From: Kalmusia sp. IMI 367209
Lineage: Eukaryota > Ascomycota > Dothideomycetes > Pleosporales > Didymosphaeriaceae
Direction of reading: 5' to 3'
Length of the DNA stretch: 64,000 bases
Assembly: GCA_027946365.1 (NCBI GenBank)
Contig: JAPEUQ010000004.1
Location: 1,984,001-2,048,000, forward strand
The notes below the pieces were generated by a model, which had not been told where the DNA came from, ran no database searches, and saw only the letters and a list, made by a program, of their open reading frames with translations. Each line of letters opens with the position of its first letter. The first letter of the stretch is position 1. The translations under genes were made by a program, and so were the position numbers. Of the stretch, positions 11,302 to 22,358 are shown in pieces.

Positions 11302-13869
11302 CTATGCAAGCGCCGGCACTTCCATGATCGTTCTCGCAGGCCTTTCAAAATGATGCGGGGACTCTTGAGGTGGTGTGAGAGAAAGAGGCTCCGCAGCCTC
11401 GAAGTCCTCTGGTCCTCTACGCAGATTGCAGCTCAAGCATGCGAAAGGCAGACGAGGATCGTGGGCGATTTGGCGTGCGGTTGGTCGTGTCCCTGGTTCA
11501 TTACTCATTAAGGCAACTGTCCATTCGCGCACTGCTAGCATCTCATTCTCAGTGACAGGTAATGCTAAGAGCCAGGCACGCACATCATCCGCAGCGTTAT
11601 GGTAGGGTCGTAAACCGCTTTCTAAATTGTGACGGGCGGCTCGAAGAGCAGTCCAGTGATTGTCAGCCCTCTCCTGGGGTAGCTCACGATCGACGCTTGA
11701 TGAGTCCAGGATCGTCGCGAGCATCTCTGCGTACACACAACCCAGTGAAAACATGTCAGCGGACAGCCCTCTACATTCTTGAATGACGACCTCGCGCGCA
11801 GCGTATGCTCGAGTGAAAGGAGTAGGCGATTCTGTGTCGCAATCATCGATTGATGCGTATGACCTGGAGATTCCAAAATCTGTGAAGTATATCTTGTATT
11901 GATTCGAGTCTTGAATAGTTGAGGTTGAAATGTTTCGCACTAGGAAATTCTGTGGCTTGATGTCCATGTGCTTGATTGGGAACGAATGTAGAAAGTCTAA
12001 GACTTTAGCTGTGCATGTAAAAAATTGGCGGAGCGAAGAAACACATTTAATCTGGAAGTTGTGTGTGTTTCGTGTGAGGTCCATGAATTGCTCCAAGTTC
12101 CATTCGGCACATGGATACGTCAAAATCGCAAGATCTGGACCAATGACATAAGTTCCAACTAGGCGAACGATGTGTGCATGTCGCGCTCGATACAAATGTT
12201 GTACTTCTTTCAGAGCATCCTCACGAGTGACTCCAGTTCGCTTGTTACATTTTACGATCTTTCTGACTAGTCGAACCCGCTTGCATCGGACGCTCTCTAC
12301 TAGTGCTGTCCGCGTCTTACCAAGTAATTGTTCAACTTGTAGAGGAACATGCTGTCGTTCGGCCAGAGAGAATTCTGCGTGCTGGCCACGACCGGACCAA
12401 TCAATTTCAATCTGACGTTGTGGAATGAGATCATGGTCCTTCAGTAGCTTGTAGTAGGCGCTGGAAGCAGGTAGATCTAAACTGCTTGAGAACATGGTCT
12501 CAAACGACAAGAAGCTATCTCTACTAGATTGTCGGCTCAGACGGCTATCTGTTCTGGTAGAGGCGCGCGTCTGGGCTGTGACGAACGACTGATGCCCTGA
12601 ACTTGGAGATGCAGCTCTCTGGGCTTGAACGTCCGGAACTCTCAATGACGGGTTCCTACTAATCAGTAGTGGTAGTTCAGGAACTAGAACCGGGGAGTCA
12701 GGCCTTGCTACCGGGAGATTGAGAACTAGAACTGGGGAGTCAGGTCTTGCTATCCCTGGGACAGCGGCAACAGATCCTTCGAGCTTCACCGGCTTAGGAG
12801 ACTGAAGGCGTGGTCCTTGAGCGTAGAAGTCCAGCAGGGAGTCTAAAGTGTTCGAGCTCTTCATGCTCTCTGTATCAGATATATCTCCTTCTTCCGGAGT
12901 ATTGTACAGGACCTGTTGTCGACCCATGAATGAGTTCATAGTATCTATGAGCTCAGTTGCAACATGATTGTCCGTTTTCGATGCGTCAGTCGGTGCTGAT
13001 GCTAGCGTAGGATCTGGCCTGACAGTCGTGTGACTAGAGTCTATAGTGGGTCCAGGATTACGTCTGCGTGTCTGAGGTTTGAACAGACGACGGTACTTCT
13101 CCGTGAGAGGCCAAGAGAAGCGCTTGCGATACTGAAAAGTGTCTATCCCCGTGCTCACTGCGGAATGCGGTTTATGTTTGTTCTGTAGGGCCCTGACGCT
13201 CAACGCTCGCTTTAGAAAACTTTTTGGGCGTTCAAAAGGTGCAGGCTTGAGAGCTACGCTTCTATCAATTTGAAGAAGGTTCAAAGAGGCCGCATCATCG
13301 GGAGACAGATCCACCTCTAGGAATTGGAAAACTCCATATTCAGCTCCGAAAGTAGGGCGCCAATCCGGGGTAAGACTGAGGACATTTCCGATACGCGCGT
13401 GTGACGTATTCGTGCGTTCTTGAAGTGCATTCGCTATATCCACATGAAGGATTTGCAACTCGTTTCGAGGAAGCGACGAAAGATACTCCCAAGCTGGGAT
13501 CTTAAAAGGGCGGTGATAACCCAAATTCGCCTCATCATTGCTCGTAAAGCCGGTGCGTCGGAACAGGACCCAAAGCGCATCCTTGGTAAGGTATCCGAAA
13601 GCCTCGACATTAAGGTGAGCTAGATACTCGGATCGCGCTGCGTTAGGCTGGAGGTGGTGTAGTTGACCATCGGTGGATTGGGGGAAATGCGCGCTCAGGT
13701 ATATTGTGAGAGACAGGGCCAAATTCTTCCACGTAAGGTGGTGCCATCCGTACTCGCAGAACGTTCTATACGCATCGTGAAGCTCTGAAAGGTTGCGCGA
13801 GTCCTGTGCCGATAACGAGATTAGCTGTGGCCTTGGAGGAGCAGCATGTTCCTCCAAAGGCCACGGCAT
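11302..13869 (-). CDS. Protein kinase with long N-terminal region
   Basis: Single exon, 855 aa. The kinase domain occupies about residues 520-790: a beta-3 Lys in RLVRKIV, alpha-C Glu in ALKEVQHL, catalytic loop HMDIKPQN (Met replaces the usual Arg of HRD, so activation-loop phosphorylation may not be needed), and DFG in TDFGISRSY; the APE motif is replaced by AAREV. A clear F-helix (SADMFSLGCVYAEML) follows. Residues 1-200 form a separate alpha/beta region with no family I can name; residues 200-510 are Ser/Pro-rich and disordered, containing two copies of RPDSPVLV (about 12670-12750). Fungal genomes carry many such orphan Ser/Thr kinases. The start is the ATG at 13869, well placed. Substrates unknown. 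Confidence 0.88.
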   Translation of the reverse strand: MPWPLEEHAAPPRPQLISLSAQDSRNLSELHDAYRTFCEYGWHHLTWKNLALSLTIYLSAHFPQSTDGQLHHLQPNAARSEYLAHLNVEAFGYLTKDALWVLFRRTGFTSNDEANLGYHRPFKIPAWEYLSSLPRNELQILHVDIANALQERTNTSHARIGNVLSLTPDWRPTFGAEYGVFQFLEVDLSPDDAASLNLLQIDRSVALKPAPFERPKSFLKRALSVRALQNKHKPHSAVSTGIDTFQYRKRFSWPLTEKYRRLFKPQTRRRNPGPTIDSSHTTVRPDPTLASAPTDASKTDNHVATELIDTMNSFMGRQQVLYNTPEEGDISDTESMKSSNTLDSLLDFYAQGPRLQSPKPVKLEGSVAAVPGIARPDSPVLVLNLPVARPDSPVLVPELPLLISRNPSLRVPDVQAQRAASPSSGHQSFVTAQTRASTRTDSRLSRQSSRDSFLSFETMFSSSLDLPASSAYYKLLKDHDLIPQRQIEIDWSGRGQHAEFSLAERQHVPLQVEQLLGKTRTALVESVRCKRVRLVRKIVKCNKRTGVTREDALKEVQHLYRARHAHIVRLVGTYVIGPDLAILTYPCAEWNLEQFMDLTRNTHNFQIKCVSSLRQFFTCTAKVLDFLHSFPIKHMDIKPQNFLVRNISTSTIQDSNQYKIYFTDFGISRSYASIDDCDTESPTPFTRAYAAREVVIQECRGLSADMFSLGCVYAEMLATILDSSSVDRELPQERADNHWTALRAARHNLESGLRPYHNAADDVRAWLLALPVTENEMLAVREWTVALMSNEPGTRPTARQIAHDPRLPFACLSCNLRRGPEDFEAAEPLSLTPPQESPHHFERPARTIMEVPALA

Positions 13870-15030
13870 GATGGACTGGACATATCACCGCCAGGCGCAG
13901 TGGAGAGAACGAGTAATGCGATCATTGCGGAGGCGAGAGATGGTGCAATCAGAAGTATCCCGTAGGGTGTTGCCAATACGAGGGGAAAAGTCCGATTGGG
14001 GCCGGAAGGAGGCTGTGCCTGCAGTGGCTCATGCAAGAGACAGCCAACCAACGGCATTCGCCCCTTGCATCCCAACACTGCGAATAACCGGCATTTCAGC
14101 TTTTTTAGGTAGGTAAAGAGGGGTACTAGTGGTCTAGAAAATGAAAGGTGGTGGGGTTTGAGAGACAGTTATCGTTACGACTTGCCTCTTTAGTAGTTTG
14201 CCGTTACTCTCCGCCTGCTAATTTAGCTGGAGGCTTGGTGTATTCACTTACAGCCTCTACATGTCTACTGTGTCCTAGTCATCGGATCTTGTTAGCACAT
14301 TACCGAGCAGCAAATTATTGCCCGTTTGTAGACCTTTGCCACCACTCGCGAATCTTGACTACTTCGCAATAGAATCATGATACAATAGGATGATACAAGC
14401 TTGGAGTACTGGGCGATCCTAGACTAGAGATTGGGCGGCAAAATTGAAATAATGGATTTATCCTACCCCTACAAAGGAGTACTGAATGGAGAAGTTCGAG
14501 GTTGTGATCAGCGGACCATCGTCCGTACCAAGGATGACGCATGAATGCCAAGAAAACATCGGAATCTGGTTGATCTAGGTCGATCACAACAGGACGAACA
14601 TCTAGTTGCAACGCATAGTATTTACTCCGAGACGCGCATCCGACTAACTGCATCTAAAACGCTGATAAGTAATGTCGCGTATACTTTCCTATGCGTTATG
14701 AGCTATTGCACTCTTCGATGTCTGTCACAGTGTCACATCGGACTAGTTCATGATTATTCACGGTCAAGGCGGATGCTGTTCTATTTTTATTACTCTAAGG
14801 GAATTTTTTTGGTTCCAAAGAGGTATTCGAGCAATAGATTATGAGACCAAATAACTACATATCCAGCCCTCCGACTGTTTTGAATAATATATGAAATGAA
14901 ATCGCAGAGCGATCTCTACAATCCAAAGTAAGGCTTTAACACTAGAAACCGCTACAAATACCAAGGCAGACCACCTTACAATACCCACCATAGCAAGAAA
15001 ACACAGCAACCTACGATATCCCAAAACTCT
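13870..15030. other. Intergenic, about 1.2 kb
   Basis: Upstream region of the kinase gene followed by sequence without supported coding potential; the open frames here are short and mutually overlapping. Nothing else seen. Confidence 0.5.
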
Positions 15031-15387
15031 CTAGTCAACAATCAACGCCACCCCATCTCCCACATCCTCTTTCGCCCCAGCCCTACCGCTCCAACTCATG
15101 TCGTCCTCCCCACGATCGTCCTCTCCGGCTACGTCGTCTCCTGCTTTATGGACGTCGCTGCCGTCACCAAACTCAGCGGCTTCGTCATCCTTTGTGGCCA
15201 CGCGACTATTGTCGAAGACGTCGGTGAGAAAGTCGGGAGGATGAAGCTTGTTACTATTTCCGTTATTCAGGGGCGCTCTGAGCACATACGCCGGGAGAAG
15301 CGAGGGTCGAGACGAACAATACGGTGGGCGAAGTGGCTGAGCACGAGAGGACATTTGTGGATGGGGAGACTGGAGGGGGCGTGACAT
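15031..15387 (-). CDS. Small hypothetical protein
   Basis: Open frame of 118 aa with an ATG start. The N-terminal half is basic and Pro/Ser/Arg-rich (ends in YVLRAPLNNGNSNKLHPPDF), the C-terminal half strongly acidic (many Asp/Glu/Gly). No signal peptide, membrane segment or recognised motif. The codon pattern is compatible with coding, but there is no family support. It lies about 380 bp downstream of the VWA gene on the same strand. It could be a chance frame. Confidence 0.4.
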   Translation of the reverse strand: MSRPLQSPHPQMSSRAQPLRPPYCSSRPSLLPAYVLRAPLNNGNSNKLHPPDFLTDVFDNSRVATKDDEAAEFGDGSDVHKAGDDVAGEDDRGEDDMSWSGRAGAKEDVGDGVALIVD

Positions 15388-15770
15388 GCGGTGATGGCAG
15401 CATAGGAGGCGGTGCTATTGAAGAGGTGAAGCCTTGTTATGATCAGGAGTGATAAGGTGCAAGATTTAGGAGGCTGATGGATGATTGGGGATGGTCATTA
15501 TGGCATGTTAATGGAAAAACGTGAGCCTATTGAGGAGTGTAAAGTATTGCAAAGATGTGGAGAGTCAAAGACTAAATTATGGTAGGTATCATTTACTATA
15601 TAGGGACCGTATTGTGCCTCACACGTTGCATCTGCGCTGTTCCAAGACATTTTCATATCTGCGTAAGAAACCAACACATAACTCCTAAAACAACAAACTC
15701 TCACGGATTTTCGCTTCATTCAAATAACATTTTGGGCCTAGTAATTCGACTGTTCAATTCCCCTCCCATC
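15388..15770. other. Intergenic, 383 bp
   Basis: Between two minus-strand genes; holds the 3' UTR of the VWA gene and the promoter of the small hypothetical gene. No element assigned. Confidence 0.4.
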
Positions 15771-18700
15771 TCAAATCATATCTCTAGCTTTCTTAAAAAT
15801 CTTTTCCATCTCCTCGCTCCCAATTTTCGACTCCAACCACCCCCTCGCCTTTTCAACCACCAATTCCCAACTCCCCCGCATCCCCGCCAACTTCTCCTCC
15901 AGATAGGTAATAACCAACGCCGTAGCCCACTCCTTCTGCCCATATTTCGCCAACTTCCTCTCTGTTTCGGCCTTAGTCTCCAATACTTTCAAGGTAACAA
16001 ACAAAGTATCAGACCACTCCCAACAACCCTCGAAAGTCTGCAGCTTAACCAGCAGGGCAAGGATCTCATCGTCAGTCCGTGGGGCGGGAGAACTAGAACC
16101 AGGTCCAGCTTGCTGTGCAGGCGCACTGCCGAAGAGACCGGAGGTTTGCGATGTAATCGCACTGCCGCCTGCGTTACCAAAGAGACCAGAGGACTGGACA
16201 TGCTGGATCTGCGCTTGGGGTAGCGGAGCGCTGCCGAAAGCAGATGCAGGCGCTCCCCCGAACAAGGACGTGGAAGGAGGGGCGTTCGCACTACTATTGC
16301 TACCGAAGAGCCCGGAGCTACCGAACGCAGAAGATGTTGCTTGCGATTGTGGCATGGGAGGCGCAGCTCCAAACGCAGATACACTTTGTGCACCCCCGAA
16401 TAAAGACGTCGATGGAGCGGTATTTGCACTCTTCGACGTTGTATCGGGAGAGGAGTCAGTCGCTGGATCGATCGGAGAACCGAAATCGAAGCCGTCCCTT
16501 AATGTGCCGAAGGCGGTCTTTGTTTCATCAACATGCAGGAACGAGTCGAAGTCGAAGTTCTCCAGGGCGGATGCATCCTCAAAACCCAGATTTAGATCGG
16601 AATCCATTGCATTGAATTGTGCCTCTACATCGGCTGCATGTGGTCCCGTTTGACTCTGAATCTCCGAACCTGAAAGTCTGGAGTGAGTTTGAGCTGGTAC
16701 ATTTGTAGTGTTGGGAGGAGCTTCAGGGGAACCGTGAAGGGCCATTAGTCGGCGTTTCTTGTTCTGCTGTTCGAGAAGCATTAATTGCATCTGGTAATCC
16801 TCAAGTGCACTATCTTGTTGCTGTTGCTGCTGTTGCTGCTGTTGCTGTTGTTGTTGCTGCTGCTGCTGTAGTTGCTGTTGCTGCTGCATCTGACCAAAAA
16901 GCGCCCCTCCTTGGTTGCTAGGAGCAGCGAAGGCCATAGAGGACGATCTTCGAGTGCCAAAGAGCCCTCCGCCTCCGAAAAGACCACCATTGGTAGTCGA
17001 AGCTGCTGTTGCATTCGAGCCAAAAAGGCCACCTGTACTTGGAGCCGCACCTGGAACGGCGTTCGATTGTGTGCCAAAACCTAGTGAAGGTTGATACGGG
17101 CCTGGTGGACCGGATAGAGAGGCGCCATGAGCAGATGGCGCTCCAGCGAACCTGGAACCAAATAATCCTCCAGGCAAACTAGCAGGCTGATCCGTGGTTG
17201 CAGTGTTCACAGCCTCCGGGACCTTATCTTCAAGAAACTCCCAGTCTTCCTTTTCCGTCTCTTTATCAGAGGTCTTCTTGTCTTTCTCTACAGCCACAAA
17301 AGAGCACCATTTCCCGCCGACCTGGAACTGTATACCGAGGCGGACTGCTTCACGCTCCACCATACTGTTGAATCTGCTCTCGTACTGGTCCTTGAGAAGC
17401 TTTCCTGATTCGTCTTTGGCTTCTGGGAGCCAGCCTCGTCCTTCTTCCAGCTCGAACATTGCCTTCTTGGCGGCAAGTTGGTGGATAGTTTCACCTGGGG
17501 CCTGCAGGACCTGGACGGCGAACTCGAGTTCGAGGGGTCCCTGGACACTTGTCCCGCGAAGGACGATCGAGCTGGGTGTTTGGTTTGGGGCGTCAGGGCC
17601 GAGGAGAAGGTACACTGTTGTTCTGTTGAAGGCGAAAAGGGTGGGGATGTTTTGTGGTGCTTGAATTATTTTTGGGAAGGAGACCTGTGGAAGGTGCGCG
17701 TATCGTGACTCTCCTGTGCTGTCGGACACAGGTGGATCGGCCTTGTCTAGATCGACTGAAGGATCAAATAGAGACATTGGCTTGGTCTAGATAGTAATTA
17801 GTATAGGGATGGATCATAGCTTAAACGGGGACGTACCTGTTTCGGCTGTTCTGTTTTTTCGTTGAGAACGAGCTTGACTGTCAAGCTATCTGCGACCTTC
17901 TCGATAAGCTCAAAGTCGTCTTCCTCTTTAGTACTGTCTACACTTCCACTGTACTTCACTTCAAGCGTGTAATCGTTCACATGAGGAGACAAAGCCCCCT
18001 TGAGCATCCTCACAACCTTGCTATCCATTTTTTCTCCTTCGCCAACACTCTGCGAGAATCCATTTCCAGCTTTTGCAACGCCCTCGATTAGGGAATGCGA
18101 TACTCCCGAGCCTAATCCTAGACTGAAGACTCTGATGGGTGCTTTCGTGTTTCCAACTTTCTCGTTGAGATAGGCGAATAGGGTTTGTTGATCCCAGATC
18201 CCTCCATCAGTGAGTAACATCACCTCAAGAGGGATGTCTTTGTAGCGCTGCTCCAAAGTTGCCTTGATCGGTGCAAACATCTCTGTCCCACCATAGTTGG
18301 CGTCAAAACTCTCGACATGCGCAACAGCCTGATCGAGCGTCTGCTGGCTGTAGGATACACTCTTTGGCCAAAGGAACGAATAGGATGAGCCGAACGAGCA
18401 AATGTTGAACATGGTGCCAACAGGTAGTGACTTGAGGAACACTTGGAGAGCTTGTCTGACCAATGTGATGTTGCTTCCCATCATGGATCCGGATCGATCG
18501 CAGATGAAGACGATCTCTGGGTTCTCTGGCGGGAGGGCGAATTTCGGAACTAGGGTCGCCATCAAGGCTCGTTGATTGGGAATCGTGGGATGTGTTTCGA
18601 GGACGGCCTTGGGAACGCCGGTGTTTTTGGCAACGATCTGGAGGATGAAGTCGCTATCAAGGTGAGTGCTCCCTATGGTAAGCGTCGTAGACGCCTTGGT

Positions 18701-19399
18701 CATTTTGGGATCGTCGTCTGGTGCGGTGGAAGTGGTTCCGATCGAAACCGAGATAGGGTGGCTAGGAGAAAGCACTTTCTGGATGAATGAGCCCTCTGCC
18801 ATCTCCGCGTCAACAGTGATCGAGATGTTTCCGCGAGATGCGTGCACAGCAGAATCCTTTTCGTAGTTCGGTAATTTGTTGCCATAGCGAGGGGTGATGA
18901 TATTCGGGATAGTGAACCGAATACCATCCACTTCCATGTCGTGCTTTAGCTCCCCAAGATACGTGATCTTGACGACGACTTGACCGGCTGGAGGCACGTT
19001 GCCTACTGTGGTTTTGAATGTGTCGGCTGTATCCGATTGCTCGAAGAGGCCGGCAGTTTCGCCTCGCGCAACGGCTGCTTGGTAGTCCTGCTTGGCCTTG
19101 TCCTTCTCTTTGACCTCACCAACGATGGTACGGTCGCCAACGTGACATGTGAAACCGACGACGCTGACACCATCGTACAACGGGAAGACATACTTGGCTT
19201 CACGAATACCTGCTGTAGTTGAAGGGTTAACGAAGGTCTGAGTCAGCGTGACGCGGGATGTGGTAGCGAGAATGGTGGCGTATGCTTCGAGCTGGACCTG
19301 CGGGAGGTACGATTTCACCGGCTGACCTCGATTGTTAGATGTGTAGTAGAGGTAGCAACCCTGAACAGCCCACGGCTGATGCATAGCTCCGAACACCAT
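15771..19399 (-). CDS. VIT and von Willebrand factor A domain protein with FG repeats and polyglutamine
   Basis: Two exons, 19399-17837 and 17780-15771, joined in frame over a 56-bp intron (17781-17836), giving about 1190 aa. Order: VIT domain (about 20-150, with VTLTQTFVNPS and AKYVFPLYDGVSVVGF), VWA domain (about 290-470) with an intact MIDAS start DRSGSM near residue 300, a linking beta-rich part, then a low-complexity region with many GLFGS/FG motifs and an 18-residue glutamine run, and a C-terminal helical domain (LQTFEGCWEWSD to WELVVEKARGWLES). The arrangement matches inter-alpha-trypsin-inhibitor-like VWA5/PARP4 relatives in fungi, which are cytosolic and of unclear function. The start at 19399 is the first ATG in frame before conserved text; upstream frame opens only from non-ATG codons. 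The two exons are easily mistaken for two genes. Confidence 0.9.
16815..16886 (-). repeat. CAG/CAA trinucleotide tract encoding polyglutamine
   Basis: On the coding (minus) strand 18 consecutive Gln codons (CAG and CAA mixed) occupy 16815-16868, then one Leu codon and five further Gln codons to 16886. The interruption by CAA codons should lower slippage compared with pure CAG. Confidence 0.9.
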
Positions 19400-20095
19400 G
19401 GTGCGAATTGAGTGTGATGTAGTGCAGGAGGACAAGGCTCTTGAGCAACTGGTAGATCACGAGAAATAAGCCGAGCGGAATATAGCAAGATTGAAGCAGG
19501 TCACAATTGAACGAGCTGATGAAGAGGGGAGCAGTCGATTTATCGAGGTCTATTTAAGCTTGTCTAGTGCCGGCCTGCCAGGGCGGCCTCCCGTATCGTT
19601 GAGAGGTCACAGCAGCTGGAGATTTGGAAACGCCTCTAATGTAGCACCTCTTTGACTTCGGAAAATCTAAGCGACAGTAGTCAATTGGATGGATGTATTT
19701 GATAAAAGAAAGATGGTAGGACGCGGTGAGCAGTCTTCTTAAATACGGATGAGTAGGAGTGGTAGGCTGCATGGCTGCCTGGTGCGTGCCTGGAGGGAGG
19801 CGCAGTCTTAGGCGCAAGCTAGGCGCAGTCTCGTGTTCTTAGTAATTGCTTATGGTACCGCGTAACACGTGGGGAACTGGCGAACTCGCAAGACGCACCC
19901 TCGGCGCAATATGTAGGATGTGCCTGAAGTTGTGGTAAAGTCGATCGATTGATGTCGCAGCGAGGGGAGAGAACGGAGTAAGCATCACGTCGGGCGCCGC
20001 CAGGCCCGAAGCAGCTAGAGCGGGACCCTGACGTCCTTGCGCAGAAAAAAGTTGCCGTCCAGTCATCAGTCGCATCAACAGGCGGCGTCCATATC
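19400..20095. promoter_or_regulatory. Divergent promoter region, VWA gene / Pus3 gene
   Basis: A 696-bp region between divergent starts. No TATA box or named operator is clear. GC-rich toward the Pus3 start. Confidence 0.4.
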
Positions 20096-22048
20096 ATGAG
20101 GGCAGCCTTCACCCCGCTGCCCCACCTCTTCCCCGAGCTTGAGCACCAGCTGCACCGTCTCTTCTGCCCTCGCCGCAGCTTCCACAAGCTTTCGCGCGTT
20201 CCCCGCCGCCAGCAAATCAATCAAGCAGGCGCCCGAAGCACCATGGGCGCTGGCTACGAGCAGTGGACACACGAGCAGCTGGTCGCGCGGATAAAGGAAT
20301 TGGAGGCCAAGATACATCCACCGAAAACCGTGGCAACGACTAACATCGCCGAACCGAACCCTGCCACCTTTACGAGCTTTCCAATCCCCTCGCCGGGCGA
20401 AGATCAGAAGCAGCTTGCGTATCGCAAACCGCCCAAGCAGGCGCCCAAGCCTTTCGACGCGTCGAGATACAGCACCCGATTGATTGCGCTGAAGTTTGCA
20501 TATCTAGGTCAAAAGTACAATGGCCTGGAATACCACGCGAACAACACTACGCCCTTGCCTACTATAGAGGAGGAACTGTGGAAAGCCCTGGTCAAGACGA
20601 GGCTCATCAATCCGACGCCGAGGGGAGAAGTGGAGGCAGCAAAGTACGGCCGATTAGATAGAAAGACGTTTGAAGAGTGGGACAAGCATGGCGCCGACGT
20701 GAATTGGGAGGGCTGCGATTACTCCAAGTGCGGCAGGACAGACAGGGGCGTCAGTGCCTTCGGGCAGGTCATTGGTGTGCGTGTTCGGAGCAGTCGGCCT
20801 TTGCCAAAGCCAAAGCCTTCTCCCGCTCCCGTTGTACCAGAGGAGGATTCTGCCCAAGATGCTACAGCAGAATCAACCCTGTCGGCCGAGCATGATCCAC
20901 TCGAGCCTGAAAAGCCATTCGATGAACTTCGAGACGAACTTCCCTACATCCAACTGCTGAATCGTGTATTGCCACCCGACATTCGCATCTATGCCTGGTG
21001 TCCTAACCCACCTCCCAACTTCTCCGCACGCTTCAACTGCAAAGAAAGACGCTATAAATACTTCTTCACAAACCCCTGTTTTGCCCCGGTGCCGGGCTCG
21101 ACAGGTCTTTACCCCTCCGATACCGACCAAACAACTATGCGCGAAGGTTGGCTAGACATCGAGCAAATGCGCTCAGCATGCAAAGAGCTAATCGGCCTCC
21201 ACGACTTCCGCAACTTCTGCAAAATCGACGCATCGAAACAACTCACCAACTTCAAACGGCGCATCTTCCACGCCGACATCGAAGAAATCAGCCCCCTATC
21301 CGTACCCTCTTTCCTCTCGCACTCCGCCATCCAAAATCCCTCTACGGGAGAGCAGCCGAAGATGTACGCCTTCGTGCTCCACGGCTCCGCCTTCCTCTGG
21401 CACCAAGTCCGCTCCATAGTAGCCATCCTGTTCCTCATCGGCCAGCGTCTCGAGTCCCCATCGCTAGTCCCCCAGCTCCTCGACATAGCGAAGAACCCCA
21501 CACGGCCCAAATACGAAATGGCATCCGACGCCCCGCTCGTCCTCTGGGACTGCATATTCCCGCATGAGTCCGAAGTGCAGTCCTCGGAGGACCGCGTATA
21601 CGGCTACGAGGACAGACTTGACTGGGTCTACGTTGGCGACGAAGGCGGCATCGAGCCCAAGAGCCTGGGCAAAGCCAAGAGCGGCGGTCCTAGTAGCATG
21701 GGAAGAGGCAAATGGGGACGGGGCGGCGTCATGGACGATGTGTGGGAGCTTTGGCGCGGGAACAAGGTGGACGAGACGCTTTCGGCGCTACTCCTCGATG
21801 CTATTGCCTCGCAGGGGACGTCGACGCTGGACGCGGAGCAGGGTGGGAAAGGTGCGGGTAGTGGGATGGCGAGGGGTGGACCGAGAGTATTCGATGGGGG
21901 AAATGTGGGCAGGGCGAAAGGGAATTATACGCACGTGCTTGAGAGGGAGAGGCAAGAGCCTGTGGAGGTGGTGAATGAGAGGTATGCGAGGAAAAAGGGG
22001 TTGGAACCGAACAGGACGAAGCCCAAGGAGGAGGAGGCAGATGAGTAG
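20096..22048 (+). CDS. DEG1: tRNA pseudouridine(38/39) synthase, Deg1/Pus3
   Basis: TruA-family enzyme that isomerises uridines 38/39 of the tRNA anticodon arm. Single exon. Motifs: LIALKFAYLGQKYNGLEYH, then KCGRTDRGVSAFGQ with the catalytic Asp (about residue 217), YIQLLNRVLPPDIRIYAW, FSARFNCKERRYKYFF, and the C-terminal AFLWHQVRSIVAILFLIGQRLE. An acidic, Pro-rich insert of about 50 residues sits after the catalytic strand, and the C-terminus carries a Gly/Arg/Lys-rich extension. Two in-frame starts exist: ATG at 20096 (650 aa) adds 49 Arg-rich residues; ATG at 20243 has a strong context (ACCATGG) and begins where family members usually begin, with an N-terminal coiled coil (WTHEQLVARIKELEAK). 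Dual localisation through leaky scanning is possible. Confidence 0.92.
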   Translation: MRAAFTPLPHLFPELEHQLHRLFCPRRSFHKLSRVPRRQQINQAGARSTMGAGYEQWTHEQLVARIKELEAKIHPPKTVATTNIAEPNPATFTSFPIPSPGEDQKQLAYRKPPKQAPKPFDASRYSTRLIALKFAYLGQKYNGLEYHANNTTPLPTIEEELWKALVKTRLINPTPRGEVEAAKYGRLDRKTFEEWDKHGADVNWEGCDYSKCGRTDRGVSAFGQVIGVRVRSSRPLPKPKPSPAPVVPEEDSAQDATAESTLSAEHDPLEPEKPFDELRDELPYIQLLNRVLPPDIRIYAWCPNPPPNFSARFNCKERRYKYFFTNPCFAPVPGSTGLYPSDTDQTTMREGWLDIEQMRSACKELIGLHDFRNFCKIDASKQLTNFKRRIFHADIEEISPLSVPSFLSHSAIQNPSTGEQPKMYAFVLHGSAFLWHQVRSIVAILFLIGQRLESPSLVPQLLDIAKNPTRPKYEMASDAPLVLWDCIFPHESEVQSSEDRVYGYEDRLDWVYVGDEGGIEPKSLGKAKSGGPSSMGRGKWGRGGVMDDVWELWRGNKVDETLSALLLDAIASQGTSTLDAEQGGKGAGSGMARGGPRVFDGGNVGRAKGNYTHVLERERQEPVEVVNERYARKKGLEPNRTKPKEEEADE

Positions 22049-22358
22049 AATACATAAGATACCCAATGTTCATAAACACATTTTCTTCATATGAAATCGT
22101 TCAAATTTGTATGATGTTTAGGGGTATCATGGCTTTGAAAGCCTTTCCTATTGAATATCCTAGTATGCAAGCCGATCAACTATCCCACAAGCCGTTTTGC
22201 GACTTCAGCACACATTTTCGTGAAGCTCCACCTTCAACCACCGGTCCCGACCCAGCTCGACTTTTCGTCTGTCCAAAGAGCGTACATCTGAATACGTCTC
22301 TCGATCGAAACCATCCCTCAAGTATAATTTTGCAGCGCAGCTCCCAACCCACCACCCT
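22049..22358. other. Intergenic, 310 bp between convergent genes
   Basis: 3' ends of the Pus3 gene and the Hub1-like gene. AT-rich; nothing else seen. Confidence 0.4.

Noticed and set aside
16811..17084. Ser/Asn-rich and Leu-rich frames over the polyglutamine region
   Set aside because: Other readings of the CAG/CAA tract.
15771..19435. Two separate genes, 15771-17777 and 17798-19435
   Set aside because: A consensus intron at 17781-17836 joins them in phase, and the combined domain order matches known VIT/VWA proteins.
20873..21555. Long minus-strand frames inside the Pus3 gene
   Set aside because: Antisense shadows of a GC-rich coding exon.
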